5,280 nucleotides of DNA from Bacteroidales bacterium. Lineage in GTDB: Bacteria > Bacteroidota > Bacteroidia > Bacteroidales > JAADJA01. The stretch is taken from assembly GCA_029933495.1 (NCBI GenBank), contig JAOZOC010000262.1, positions 1 through 5,280 on the forward strand. Reading direction: 5' to 3'. Below are positions 1 through 5,280 of the stretch, in pieces. The notes beneath the pieces were generated by a model, which searched no databases, was not told where the DNA came from, and saw only the letters and a program-made list of their open reading frames with translations. Both the position numbers and the translations under genes were made by a program. How positions within the stretch are numbered: the first letter of the stretch is position 1; every line of letters starts with the position of its first letter.

Positions 1-109
1 TGTATATGTCATAGTAGTTTTGCCCCTTATTCTTTTCCAATAAATAGGGAACCGGCATCATTCCAACTATTCTATCCGGTTTAAAACCAATGGCAATAAT
101 CAAACTCAT
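1..109 (-). CDS. Unidentified protein, N-terminal fragment (runs off left edge)
   Basis: Read on the minus strand, an ATG at 109-107 opens a frame of 36 codons that is still open at the window edge. The product begins MSLIIAIGFKPDRIVGMMPV and continues with a polar, Tyr-rich stretch ending DIY. The first in-frame stop upstream (a TAA) lies 11 codons before the ATG with no other ATG between, so this start is the natural one. A purine-rich AGAAAAG precedes it by two bases. I do not recognise the family: there is no clear signal peptide, Rossmann glycine motif or helix-turn-helix in what is visible. The gene is divergent from the reductase operon and shares an 83-bp control region with it. A plus-strand frame (1-84) is also open here but has no start in the window and ends at a TAA, so it could instead be the tail of a plus-strand gene. 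The minus-strand reading is preferred because of its start, its purine-rich leader and its upstream promoter match. Confidence 0.55.
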   Translation of the reverse strand, partial: MSLIIAIGFKPDRIVGMMPVPYLLEKNKGQNYYDIY

Positions 110-151
110 ATCTTTTCTGTCAACTTTTGAAACCCGATGTTAAACACCCGG

Positions 152-159
152 CAAAAATA
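152..159 (-). promoter_or_regulatory. Candidate Bacteroidota -7 element for the minus-strand gene
   Basis: The minus strand reads TATTTTTG, a full match to TAnnTTTG. It would put the transcript start near 145-149 and give a leader of about 37 nt before the ATG at 109. No clear -33 TTTG lies 19-21 nt upstream, so the call rests on the -7 match, its position and its mirror partner at 176-183. Confidence 0.4.
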
Positions 160-175
160 TACAAAATAATTACTC

Positions 176-183
176 TATATTTG
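176..183 (+). promoter_or_regulatory. Candidate Bacteroidota -7 element for the reductase operon
   Basis: TATATTTG followed by C is a full match to the Bacteroidota -7 consensus TAnnTTTG. It is only 9 nt before the ATG at 193, so the predicted transcript would have a leader of roughly 5 nt or be effectively leaderless, which is unusual. No -33 TTTG is seen at the usual spacing. The match could be fortuitous, but it sits inside the right arm of the 145-190 inverted repeat. Confidence 0.35.
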
Positions 184-192
184 CCGGTTGAA

Positions 193-1215
193 ATGAGCAG
201 CAATTCCGAAATAAAAAAGATAGCAGTAACCGGAGCAAGTGGACATGTAGGAGCCTGTCTTTGTCGCGAACTTATTAAGCGGGGATATGATGTCAAAGTT
301 CTGTTTCATAAGGATGATAGTGGTTTTAAGGGGTTAGATATTGAAATAATCAAAGGTGACCTGCTTGATAAAGATTCGCTCAGGAAACTTATCCGGGATT
401 CGGATGCGGTTATTCATCTTGGAGCAGTAATTTCAATCAACGGAGGCAATACCGCAAATGTTATAAAAACAAATGTGGATGGCACCCGGAATATTCTTGA
501 TTGTAGCCTTGAGGCAGGTGTTTCGCGATTTATTCATTTTAGCTCGGTGCATGCCCTTGAATCCAAACCGCTTGACCTGATTATGGATGAAACCAGGCCT
601 CTGATAACCTCATCAAAGATGATATATGAAACCACAAAAGCAAAAAGTGAGAGTCTTGTTGCCAAAGCTGTTAAATCGGGATTAAATGCGGTTGTTTTAA
701 ATCCAAGTGCTATTATAGGCCCATGCGATTACAAACCCTCTTTTCTTGGGCAGGCTATTATAAAAATTGCACAAAATAAATTGCCAATGCTCGTGCCGGG
801 TGGCTATAACTGGGTGGATGTCAGGGATGTGTCAAATGCAACTGTTGCGGCAATTACCAAAGGGAGAAGAGGTGAGCGATATATCCTTTCGGGAAACTGG
901 CACAGTCTGAAAGAAATTTCAGAAATGGTTTCAAAAATCACCGGGCACAAAACACCTGGATTTGTATGTCCAACTTCCATTGCTAAACTTGGGGTTCCTT
1001 TTATTACTCTTTATGCAAAACTGGCAAACGAAGACCCTCTCTATACATATGATTCACTTGATGTTTTAAAAAAATCCAATAAAAATATCTCGAATCTGAA
1101 AGCACAGAAAGATCTTGGATACTCGGCCCGTCAACTATACGACACTCTTGGCGATACTTTAAAATGGTATAAAGAAAATAATTATTTACAAAATGATATC
1201 ACTCGAAACTTTTAG
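193..1215 (+). CDS. Extended SDR: NAD(P)-dependent epimerase/dehydratase, DFR / 3-beta-HSD-like
   Basis: A cytosolic oxidoreductase of the extended short-chain dehydrogenase/reductase family, 340 aa, the usual length. Visible motifs are the nucleotide-binding VTGASGHVG at residues 12-20, a GDL at 55-57, HLGA at 75-78, FSS at 116-118 (likely catalytic Ser118), YETTK at 145-149 (catalytic Tyr145 and Lys149), NPSAIIGP at 170-177 and GGYNWVDVRDV at 203-213. The last motif is typical of the dihydroflavonol-reductase / hopanoid-associated HpnA / 3-beta-hydroxysteroid dehydrogenase group. The ATG at 193 is chosen because the Rossmann motif then starts near residue 12 as in homologues. A frame extension to TTG at 127 would add 22 residues of no family character and run through the inverted repeat. 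The 3' end overlaps the steroid-reductase-like gene by 23 nt, which implies translational coupling and related function. A hydroxy/keto substrate is likely, possibly a sterol or polycyclic; a sugar-nucleotide epimerase is the main alternative. The family call is firm and the substrate is not. Confidence 0.9.
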   Translation: MSSNSEIKKIAVTGASGHVGACLCRELIKRGYDVKVLFHKDDSGFKGLDIEIIKGDLLDKDSLRKLIRDSDAVIHLGAVISINGGNTANVIKTNVDGTRNILDCSLEAGVSRFIHFSSVHALESKPLDLIMDETRPLITSSKMIYETTKAKSESLVAKAVKSGLNAVVLNPSAIIGPCDYKPSFLGQAIIKIAQNKLPMLVPGGYNWVDVRDVSNATVAAITKGRRGERYILSGNWHSLKEISEMVSKITGHKTPGFVCPTSIAKLGVPFITLYAKLANEDPLYTYDSLDVLKKSNKNISNLKAQKDLGYSARQLYDTLGDTLKWYKENNYLQNDITRNF

Positions 1216-1954
1216 ATATTTGGTGCTTGGCTGGATAGGAATTGCCCTGATATTATTTCCTATACTGATGATTGTTACTGTTCCTTACGGAAGACATTCA
1301 AACAAAACCTGGGGAGTAACCATCAGTAATAAAACAGGTTGGATTTTAATGGAAATTCCGGCTATTGTTGTTTTTGCTCTATTTATTTTTCTTGGGGAAG
1401 GTATAAAAAGCATCCCGGTAATGATATTTTTCATTCTTTGGATGATACACTATGTTCACAGGACTTTCATTTTTAGTGCACGTACCAGGACAAAGGGTAA
1501 GAGAATGCCGTTACTTATTGTTATTTTCGGATTCTTTTTTAATGTTGTTAACGGATTCATTAACGGATACTGGTTTGGATTTCTTTCGCCCGATTATCCT
1601 CTGTACTGGCTTACAGACTGGAGATTTATCGTCGGAGGTGCTCTTTTTGTTGGCGGGATGATAATAAACCAGTTTCACGATAATAAGCTTATACAATTAA
1701 GAGCCAACAACAGAAAAGGCTATTTTATTCCTAAAGGTGGTCTGTTTAAATATGTCTCTTGTCCGAATTTTCTCGGAGAGATAATTGAATGGGGCGGTTA
1801 TGCTCTTATGACGTGGTGCCTGCCGACACTTGCATTTTTTGTATGGTCATTCGCAAATCTTGTCCCAAGAGCGCACGATCACCATAAATGGTATAATGGT
1901 CATTTTAAGGATTATCCAAAAGACAGAAAAGCTATTTTTCCTCATATTTATTAA
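1193..1954 (+). CDS. Steroid 5-alpha-reductase (SRD5A) family membrane protein
   Basis: An integral membrane NADPH-dependent enone reductase homologue of 253 aa, the size of animal SRD5A1/SRD5A2, with about six to seven hydrophobic segments. The C-terminal half carries the family signature: YFIPKGGLFKYVSCPNFLGE at 177-196, EWGGYALMTW at 199-208, NLVPRA at 222-227, HHKWY at 230-234 and DYPKDRKA at 240-247. The N-terminal half has MEIPA at 53-57 and HYVHRTF at 86-92. In the SRD5A family a Gln-Glu-Tyr set binds the 3-keto group; here Glu54 and Tyr87 are present but the Gln position is Met53. Asn192 and Glu196, in the NADPH/substrate region of human SRD5A2 (around its N193 and E197), are kept. 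The start at 1193 places Glu54 and Tyr87 where family members have them, although the codon lies inside the end of the upstream SDR gene. Known roles of the family are delta-4-3-ketosteroid reduction and, in gut Bacteroidota, 5-alpha reduction of bile-acid intermediates. The substrate here is unknown. Confidence 0.9.
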   Translation: MISLETFRYLVLGWIGIALILFPILMIVTVPYGRHSNKTWGVTISNKTGWILMEIPAIVVFALFIFLGEGIKSIPVMIFFILWMIHYVHRTFIFSARTRTKGKRMPLLIVIFGFFFNVVNGFINGYWFGFLSPDYPLYWLTDWRFIVGGALFVGGMIINQFHDNKLIQLRANNRKGYFIPKGGLFKYVSCPNFLGEIIEWGGYALMTWCLPTLAFFVWSFANLVPRAHDHHKWYNGHFKDYPKDRKAIFPHIY

Positions 1955-1966
1955 CAAATTGCTATT

Positions 1967-2764
1967 ATGAAATTCTCTGATCTTTTTATAAAACAAAAAC
2001 CCGTCATCGCCTGCATTCACCTGATGCCATTGCCGGGATCTCCACTCTATGAAGGGAGTATGGAGGCTGTTATTAAAACTGCACTTGAAGAGACGGAAGT
2101 TTTTAAAAAATACAACATTGACGGACTGATAGTTGAAAATTTCAGGGATATGCCATTTTATCCTGACGATCTCCCAGCTGAGACTATTGCAGCTATGTCA
2201 TCTGTAACACGTGAAATTGTGAAAGCATTTCCTGGCCCTGTTGGCGTCAATGCACTACGAAATGATGCTACGGCAGCAATGGCAATTGCAGTTGCAACCG
2301 GAGCAAGATTTATCAGGGTAAATGTCCATACAGGTGCTGCAATAACAGACCAGGGAATTATTCAGGGGAAAGCATACGAGACTCTGAGGCTCAGAGCTAC
2401 TCTTAAATCTGATGTCCAGATCTTTGCAGATGTAAATGTAAAACACGCTACACAATTAGGCAACCGTAGCATAGCACTCGAAACGAGAGACCTTACCGAA
2501 AGAGGCCTGGCAAATGCAATTATTGTTTCTGGCGACCTGACCGGTTCTGAAGCAAAAACAGAAGATGTTGAAGAGGTAAGACAAAACACTCACCTGCCGG
2601 TTATACTTGGGAGTGGAGCGACACCCGAAAATCTGCATTCTTTCATCCCAAATATTGACAGTCTCATTGTTGGCAGTTATTTTAAAAAAGATGGCAAAGC
2701 TGCAAATCAGGTAAACGAAGCAAGGGTGAAAAAATTTATGGCAGGAATGTTAAATTATTATTAG
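1967..2764 (+). CDS. BtpA/SgcQ-family TIM-barrel protein
   Basis: A soluble protein of 265 aa, full length for the BtpA family (Pfam BtpA; E. coli SgcQ is a member), with a predicted (beta/alpha)8 barrel. Family hallmarks in order: HLMPLPGSP at 18-26, DGLIVENFRDMPF at 52-64, GVNALRNDATAAMAIA at 93-108, FIRVNVHTGAAITDQGIIQG at 115-134, FADVNVKHA at 153-161, RGLANAIIVSGDLTG at 179-193, LGSGATPEN at 214-222 and IVGSYFKKDG at 234-243. BtpA was named for a cyanobacterial protein needed for photosystem I accumulation, but homologues are widespread in non-photosynthetic bacteria and archaea and their reaction is not established. Resemblance to phosphate-binding barrels suggests a small-molecule enzyme (inference). 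It starts 12 nt after the steroid-reductase-like gene, preceded by TTAACAAATT, and is probably co-transcribed with it. No terminator is visible just after its stop. Confidence 0.92.
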   Translation: MKFSDLFIKQKPVIACIHLMPLPGSPLYEGSMEAVIKTALEETEVFKKYNIDGLIVENFRDMPFYPDDLPAETIAAMSSVTREIVKAFPGPVGVNALRNDATAAMAIAVATGARFIRVNVHTGAAITDQGIIQGKAYETLRLRATLKSDVQIFADVNVKHATQLGNRSIALETRDLTERGLANAIIVSGDLTGSEAKTEDVEEVRQNTHLPVILGSGATPENLHSFIPNIDSLIVGSYFKKDGKAANQVNEARVKKFMAGMLNYY

Positions 2765-2853
2765 GAACTCTGATGATCTTGTGCTGGAATAGATTAATAA
2801 GAATTTAACAGACACCTATTTCAATAATCCAATTTTAATTTATTAAATTTTTC

Positions 2854-2861
2854 TATATTTG
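2854..2861 (+). promoter_or_regulatory. Candidate -7 element, distal promoter of aqpZ
   Basis: TATATTTG followed by C matches TAnnTTTG. A weak -33-like TTTT lies at 2833-2836, 17 nt upstream. Use of this site would start the transcript near 2865 and give an aqpZ leader of about 140 nt containing the hairpin at 2872-2891 and the dyads at 2896-2944. The surrounding DNA is very AT-rich, so chance matches are possible. Confidence 0.45.
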
Positions 2862-2871
2862 CAAAACTGAA

Positions 2872-2891
2872 TTTCCCTGTGCAACAGGAAA
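2872..2891 (+). other. Small hairpin in the btpA-like/aqpZ intergenic region
   Basis: CCTGT at 2876-2880 pairs with ACAGG at 2884-2888 across a 3-nt GCA loop. The stem is extended by TTT/AAA (2872-2874 with 2889-2891) beyond one bulged C at 2875. It may be a weak terminator for the upstream operon, since a T-rich but interrupted stretch follows, or a structure in the aqpZ leader. The stem is short and the function is uncertain. Confidence 0.4.
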
Positions 2892-2895
2892 GTTT

Positions 2896-2944
2896 ATGTT
2901 TTAAACATTATTATACTTTTGATGTTATTATGAATGTATAACAT
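2896..2944. repeat. Pair of ATGTT/AACAT dyads upstream of aqpZ
   Basis: A 13-nt perfect palindrome ATGTTTTAAACAT (2896-2908, centre 2902) is followed by a second dyad with arms ATGTTAT (2922-2928) and ATAACAT (2938-2944), centre 2933. Both are built from ATGTT/AACAT half-sites, and their centres are 31 bp apart, close to three helical turns. A TAnnTTTG element (2914-2921) lies exactly between them. This is the layout expected of a repressor operator pair, but the AT-rich base composition makes short dyads common. Confidence 0.4.
2914..2921 (+). promoter_or_regulatory. Candidate -7 element, proximal promoter of aqpZ
   Basis: TACTTTTG is a full match to TAnnTTTG. It would start transcription near 2925 and give a leader of about 80 nt. 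No good -33 TTTG is found at standard spacing; GTTTA at 2892-2896 is the nearest candidate. It is an alternative or an addition to the element at 2854-2861. Confidence 0.4.
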
Positions 2945-3006
2945 TTCAAGGTAGAAATGAAATACCAATCTAAAATCATTTATTAACAAATTTAAAAGAG
3001 ATCATT

Positions 3007-3705
3007 ATGAATTTAACAAAAAAACTTGGTGCTGAATTTTTTGGTACATTCTGGCTTGTATTTGGCGGCACAGGCAGTGCTGTTCTTGCCGCAGGTATCC
3101 CTTCGGTTGGCATTGGTTATTTAGGCGTGTCTTTAGCATTTGGATTAACTGTGCTTACAATGGTTTATGCTGTTGGCTCTATTTCCGGCGGACATTTTAA
3201 TCCTGCAGTTTCGTTCGGATTATGGGCAGGTGGAAGATTTTCAGGAAAAGATCTACTACCTTACATTATTGTTCAGGTTATAGGTGCAATAGTAGCTTCA
3301 GGTGTTCTTTACCTCATTGCAAGTGGCAATGCAGACTTTACGCTGGACAATGGATTTGCATCCAACGGTTATGGTGAACATTCACCGAACGGCTATTCGA
3401 TGACTTCAGCTTTGATAATAGAGGTTGTACTGACTTTCATATTCATATTTATAATTATGGGTGCAACAGATAAACTCGCACCAATAGGTTTTGCAGGTCT
3501 TGCAATCGGACTAACACTTACACTTATCCACCTGATTAGCATCCCTGTTACAAATACATCGGTAAATCCTGCAAGAAGTACCGGCCCTGCATTATTTGTC
3601 GGAGGATGGGCATTGAGTCAGTTATGGCTCTTCTGGGTAGCACCTATTGTTGGTGGTATTCTGGGCGGTTTTACATATAAAGCCTTTTTCAATAAAAAAG
3701 ATTAA
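3007..3705 (+). CDS. aqpZ: Aquaporin Z, water channel (MIP family)
   Basis: An inner-membrane channel of 232 aa, one residue longer than E. coli AqpZ, with six transmembrane helices and two half-helices. Both NPA boxes are intact: GGHFNPAVSFG at 61-71 (NPA 65-67) and TNTSVNPARSTGP at 182-194 (NPA 187-189). The selectivity-filter positions read Phe45, His175, Thr184 and Arg190, the narrow aromatic/Arg set of water-selective aquaporins rather than glycerol facilitators. The segment around NGYGEHSPNGYSM (120-132) and HLISIPVTNTSVNPARST (175-192) are typical of AqpZ. The protein passively equilibrates water during osmotic change. The start is supported by AAAAGAG at 2994-3000, six bases upstream, and by alignment of the first residues with AqpZ. 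It has its own 242-nt upstream region and a terminator just after, so it is likely a single-gene transcript. Confidence 0.97.
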   Translation: MNLTKKLGAEFFGTFWLVFGGTGSAVLAAGIPSVGIGYLGVSLAFGLTVLTMVYAVGSISGGHFNPAVSFGLWAGGRFSGKDLLPYIIVQVIGAIVASGVLYLIASGNADFTLDNGFASNGYGEHSPNGYSMTSALIIEVVLTFIFIFIIMGATDKLAPIGFAGLAIGLTLTLIHLISIPVTNTSVNPARSTGPALFVGGWALSQLWLFWVAPIVGGILGGFTYKAFFNKKD

Positions 3706-3733
3706 CAGTTATCGCTAATAGAAATATTTTTTT

Positions 3734-3785
3734 ACCATCTGCCGGATTTCCTGAACAATATTCAGGATACGACAGATGGTTTTTT
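3734..3785 (+). terminator. Rho-independent terminator after aqpZ
   Basis: The outer stem ACCATCTG (3734-3741) pairs perfectly with CAGATGGT (3773-3780). The inner stem TCCTGAA (3749-3755) pairs with TTCAGGA (3761-3767) around a CAATA loop, with a CG/CG pair possible in between (3743-3744 with 3770-3771). A run of six T (3780-3785) follows. It sits 28 nt past the aqpZ stop. It ends only 16 nt before the ATG at 3802, so it may also lie in the leader of the next gene. T-runs occur on both sides on the plus strand, so it would act only on plus-strand transcripts. Confidence 0.85.
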
Positions 3786-3801
3786 ACATCAATTTCAGGA
3801 T

Positions 3802-5280
3802 ATGTCAATACAAGAAAAATTCATAGAAGAAATAGAAAAAGGTTATTCTTTTAAAAAAGATTCAATAACAATCGGAGGTGCAATGCTGGACGGGGAATGC
3901 CAGACAGGCACTCTTGTCAAAATTCCTTTAAAAACACTGAACAGGCACGGACTTATTGCAGGTGCAACAGGTTCGGGAAAAACAAAAACTTTGCAAATTC
4001 TGGCCGAACAAATGTCGGCAAAAGGAATCCCGTCACTGCTAATGGACATTAAAGGAGATTTAAGCGGAATAGCTGTTCCCAGCAATGGCCACCCTAAAAT
4101 TGACGAGCGTCACGAAAAAATAGGTTTTCCATTTAAGCTGGGTAACAGTCCTGTTGAATTTCTTTCCCTTTCAGGAGAAAAGGGTGTAAAGCTGCGCGCA
4201 ACAGTTACGGAATTCGGGCCGGTGCTGTTATCTAAAATCCTTCAGCTCAACAACACTCAATCAGGCGTTGTTGCGGTTGCCTTCAAATATGCTGATGATA
4301 AGGATTTACCGTTACTTGATCTTAAAGACCTAAAAAAGACTTTGCAGTGGATTTCCAAAGAGGGTAAAAAGGAGATTGAAGCCGACTTTGGCAGAATATC
4401 TACTTCAACAGTAGGTGCAATTATGCGAAAGATAGTTGAGCTGGAGCAGCAGGGTGCCGATACATTTTTCGGGGAACGATCATTCGATGTGGAAGACCTT
4501 TGCAGAATTGACGAAAACGGAAAGGGAATAGTCTCAGTATTAAGGCTTACCGATATTCAGGACAGACCAAAACTATTCTCAACATTTATGTTGCAGATGC
4601 TGGCCGAAATATACACGACATTCCCAGAAAAGGGTGACTCCGATCAGCCGGAGCTTGTCATCTTTATTGATGAAGCTCACCTGATCTTCAAAGAGTCATC
4701 CAAAGCATTGCTCGACCAGATTAAGACAATCGTAAAACTCATTCGGTCGAAAGGTGTCGGGGTTTATTTTGTAACACAAAATCCTGCTGATATTCCGGAA
4801 GATGTCCTCGGGCAGTTGGGACTGAAAATTCAGCACGCACTGCGCGCTTTCACGGCAAAAGACAGAAAAGCAATAAAACTGGCATCCGAAAATTATCCAA
4901 TAACAGAATTTTACGATACCAAAAATATCTTTACAAAACTCGGCATCGGTGAAGCAATGATTACGGCTCTGAATGAAAAAGGAATTCCGACTCCTCTGGT
5001 TCATACGATGCTACGTGCTCCACAATCAAGAATGGATATACTTACCGATGATGAAATTGACGCAATAATCCGAAAGTCGGAAATCATACAGGAGTATAAT
5101 GAAGAAATAGACCGTGAAAGTGCATATGAGATTTTGACGAGAAAAATAAAATTTGCTCACGAAGAGCAAAATCAGCGGGAGCTGATGAAACAAAATGAAA
5201 AAGTAATTACAAAACGCACAACAAAGAAAGAGAAAAGTACTTTTGATGAAATACTGAACAGCCAGGTGGGAAAAACAATG
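3802..5280 (+). CDS. HerA/YjgR-type ATPase (DUF853), C-terminus cut by window edge
   Basis: An open frame of 493 codons reaches the window end. The family (DUF853; E. coli YjgR) is about 500 aa, so only a short C-terminal tail should be missing. It is a P-loop ATPase of the HerA/FtsK superfamily. Walker A is GATGSGKT at 54-61, followed by MDIKGDLSG (about 82-90); Walker B is LVIFIDEAH at 285-293 with Asp290 and Glu291. Downstream come IRSKGVGVYFVTQNP, GQLGLKIQHALRAFTAKDRK (likely sensor/arginine-finger region), GIGEAMI and DRESAYE, all family hallmarks. The C-terminal part is charged and Lys/Gln-rich. The ATG at 3802 is chosen because the N-terminal part (IGGAMLDGE, then VKIPLKTLNRHG before Walker A) looks family-like; the ATG at 3883 would cut it. 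A Shine-Dalgarno match is weak (CAGGAT abutting the ATG). HerA proteins move on DNA, but the physiological role of this subfamily is not settled. No NurA-like nuclease partner is visible in the window. Confidence 0.93.
   Translation, partial: MSIQEKFIEEIEKGYSFKKDSITIGGAMLDGECQTGTLVKIPLKTLNRHGLIAGATGSGKTKTLQILAEQMSAKGIPSLLMDIKGDLSGIAVPSNGHPKIDERHEKIGFPFKLGNSPVEFLSLSGEKGVKLRATVTEFGPVLLSKILQLNNTQSGVVAVAFKYADDKDLPLLDLKDLKKTLQWISKEGKKEIEADFGRISTSTVGAIMRKIVELEQQGADTFFGERSFDVEDLCRIDENGKGIVSVLRLTDIQDRPKLFSTFMLQMLAEIYTTFPEKGDSDQPELVIFIDEAHLIFKESSKALLDQIKTIVKLIRSKGVGVYFVTQNPADIPEDVLGQLGLKIQHALRAFTAKDRKAIKLASENYPITEFYDTKNIFTKLGIGEAMITALNEKGIPTPLVHTMLRAPQSRMDILTDDEIDAIIRKSEIIQEYNEEIDRESAYEILTRKIKFAHEEQNQRELMKQNEKVITKRTTKKEKSTFDEILNSQVGKTM

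Larger units (their letters stand above)
145..190. repeat. Inverted repeat spanning the divergent control region
   Basis: The left arm CACCCGGCAAAAATATA (145-161) and the right arm TATATTTGCCGGTTG (176-190) are reverse complements, apart from one mismatch near the outer end and two extra A residues in the left arm. The spacer is 14 nt, AT-rich (162-175). The repeat lies in the gap between two divergent genes, and each arm contains a TAnnTTTG element pointing outward. It may be an operator for a dimeric regulator or simply mirrored promoters. No T-run follows on either strand, so a terminator is unlikely. Confidence 0.7.

Noticed and set aside
127..192. TTG-initiated 22-residue N-terminal extension of the SDR
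   Set aside because: The extension has no family similarity, passes through the inverted repeat and promoter elements, and the ATG at 193 gives the normal distance to the Rossmann motif.
1452..1696. Open frames on both strands inside the 5-alpha-reductase gene
   Set aside because: They lie within a strongly supported gene, have no recognisable protein features and are explained as out-of-frame shadows.
2255..2638. Three minus-strand open frames inside the BtpA-like gene
   Set aside because: They are antisense to a well-conserved coding sequence, are Cys- or Ser-rich without domain features, and have no separate expression signals.
2831..2853. AT-only inverted repeat (AATTT/AAATT) after the BtpA-like gene as a terminator
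   Set aside because: The stem is only 5 A-T pairs with no GC, so it is too weak to call; it is better read as AT-rich promoter-upstream DNA.
2957..2986. Nine-codon frame (MKYQSKIIY) with AAGGT upstream, a possible leader peptide for aqpZ
   Set aside because: It is too short to separate from chance, has no run of regulatory codons, and no linked terminator/antiterminator pair lies between it and aqpZ.
3843..4085. Minus-strand open frame over the Walker A region of the HerA-like gene
   Set aside because: It is antisense to the conserved P-loop and has no start signals or protein features.
4696..5004. Minus-strand 102-codon frame in the 3' part of the HerA-like gene
   Set aside because: It is antisense to conserved DUF853 motifs; its Cys/Phe-rich composition is typical of a shadow frame.

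Overview
The window looks like chromosomal DNA of a Bacteroidota bacterium, probably of the Bacteroidales/Marinilabiliales kind. The evidence is an AT-rich sequence, start codons preceded by runs such as TTAACAAATT rather than strong Shine-Dalgarno boxes, several matches to the Bacteroidota -7 promoter element TAnnTTTG, and proteins of Bacteroidota style. The taxonomic call is an inference; no rRNA or marker gene is present.

Layout. (1) 1-109, minus strand: the first 36 codons of an unrecognised gene running off the left edge. (2) 110-192: a short divergent control region built around a 15-17 nt inverted repeat, each arm carrying a TAnnTTTG element facing outward. (3) 193-2764, plus strand: a compact three-gene run. 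It encodes an extended short-chain dehydrogenase/reductase of the dihydroflavonol-reductase / 3-beta-hydroxysteroid-dehydrogenase group, a membrane steroid 5-alpha-reductase homologue that overlaps it by 23 nt, and a BtpA-family TIM-barrel protein 12 nt further on. (4) 2765-3006: a 242-nt intergenic region with two candidate promoters, a small hairpin and two AT-rich dyads whose centres are 31 bp apart. (5) 3007-3705: a textbook AqpZ water channel. (6) 3734-3785: a strong hairpin plus T-run terminator only 16 nt before the next start codon. (7) 3802-5280: a HerA/YjgR-type (DUF853) ATPase whose open frame reaches the right edge and probably lacks only its last few residues.

How the genes may work together. 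The overlap and tight spacing of the SDR, the 5-alpha-reductase and the BtpA-like gene point to one transcript. An alcohol/ketone SDR next to a steroid-type enone reductase suggests sequential reduction of a sterol-, steroid-, bile-acid- or other polycyclic/isoprenoid enone; the substrate cannot be read from the sequence. The BtpA-like protein has no established place in such a pathway. aqpZ looks like a separate, possibly regulated single-gene unit, and the HerA-like ATPase starts a further unit. I see no mobile element, CRISPR array, tRNA or rRNA. The most interesting items are the eukaryote-like 5-alpha-reductase operon and the mirror-image divergent promoter region in front of it.
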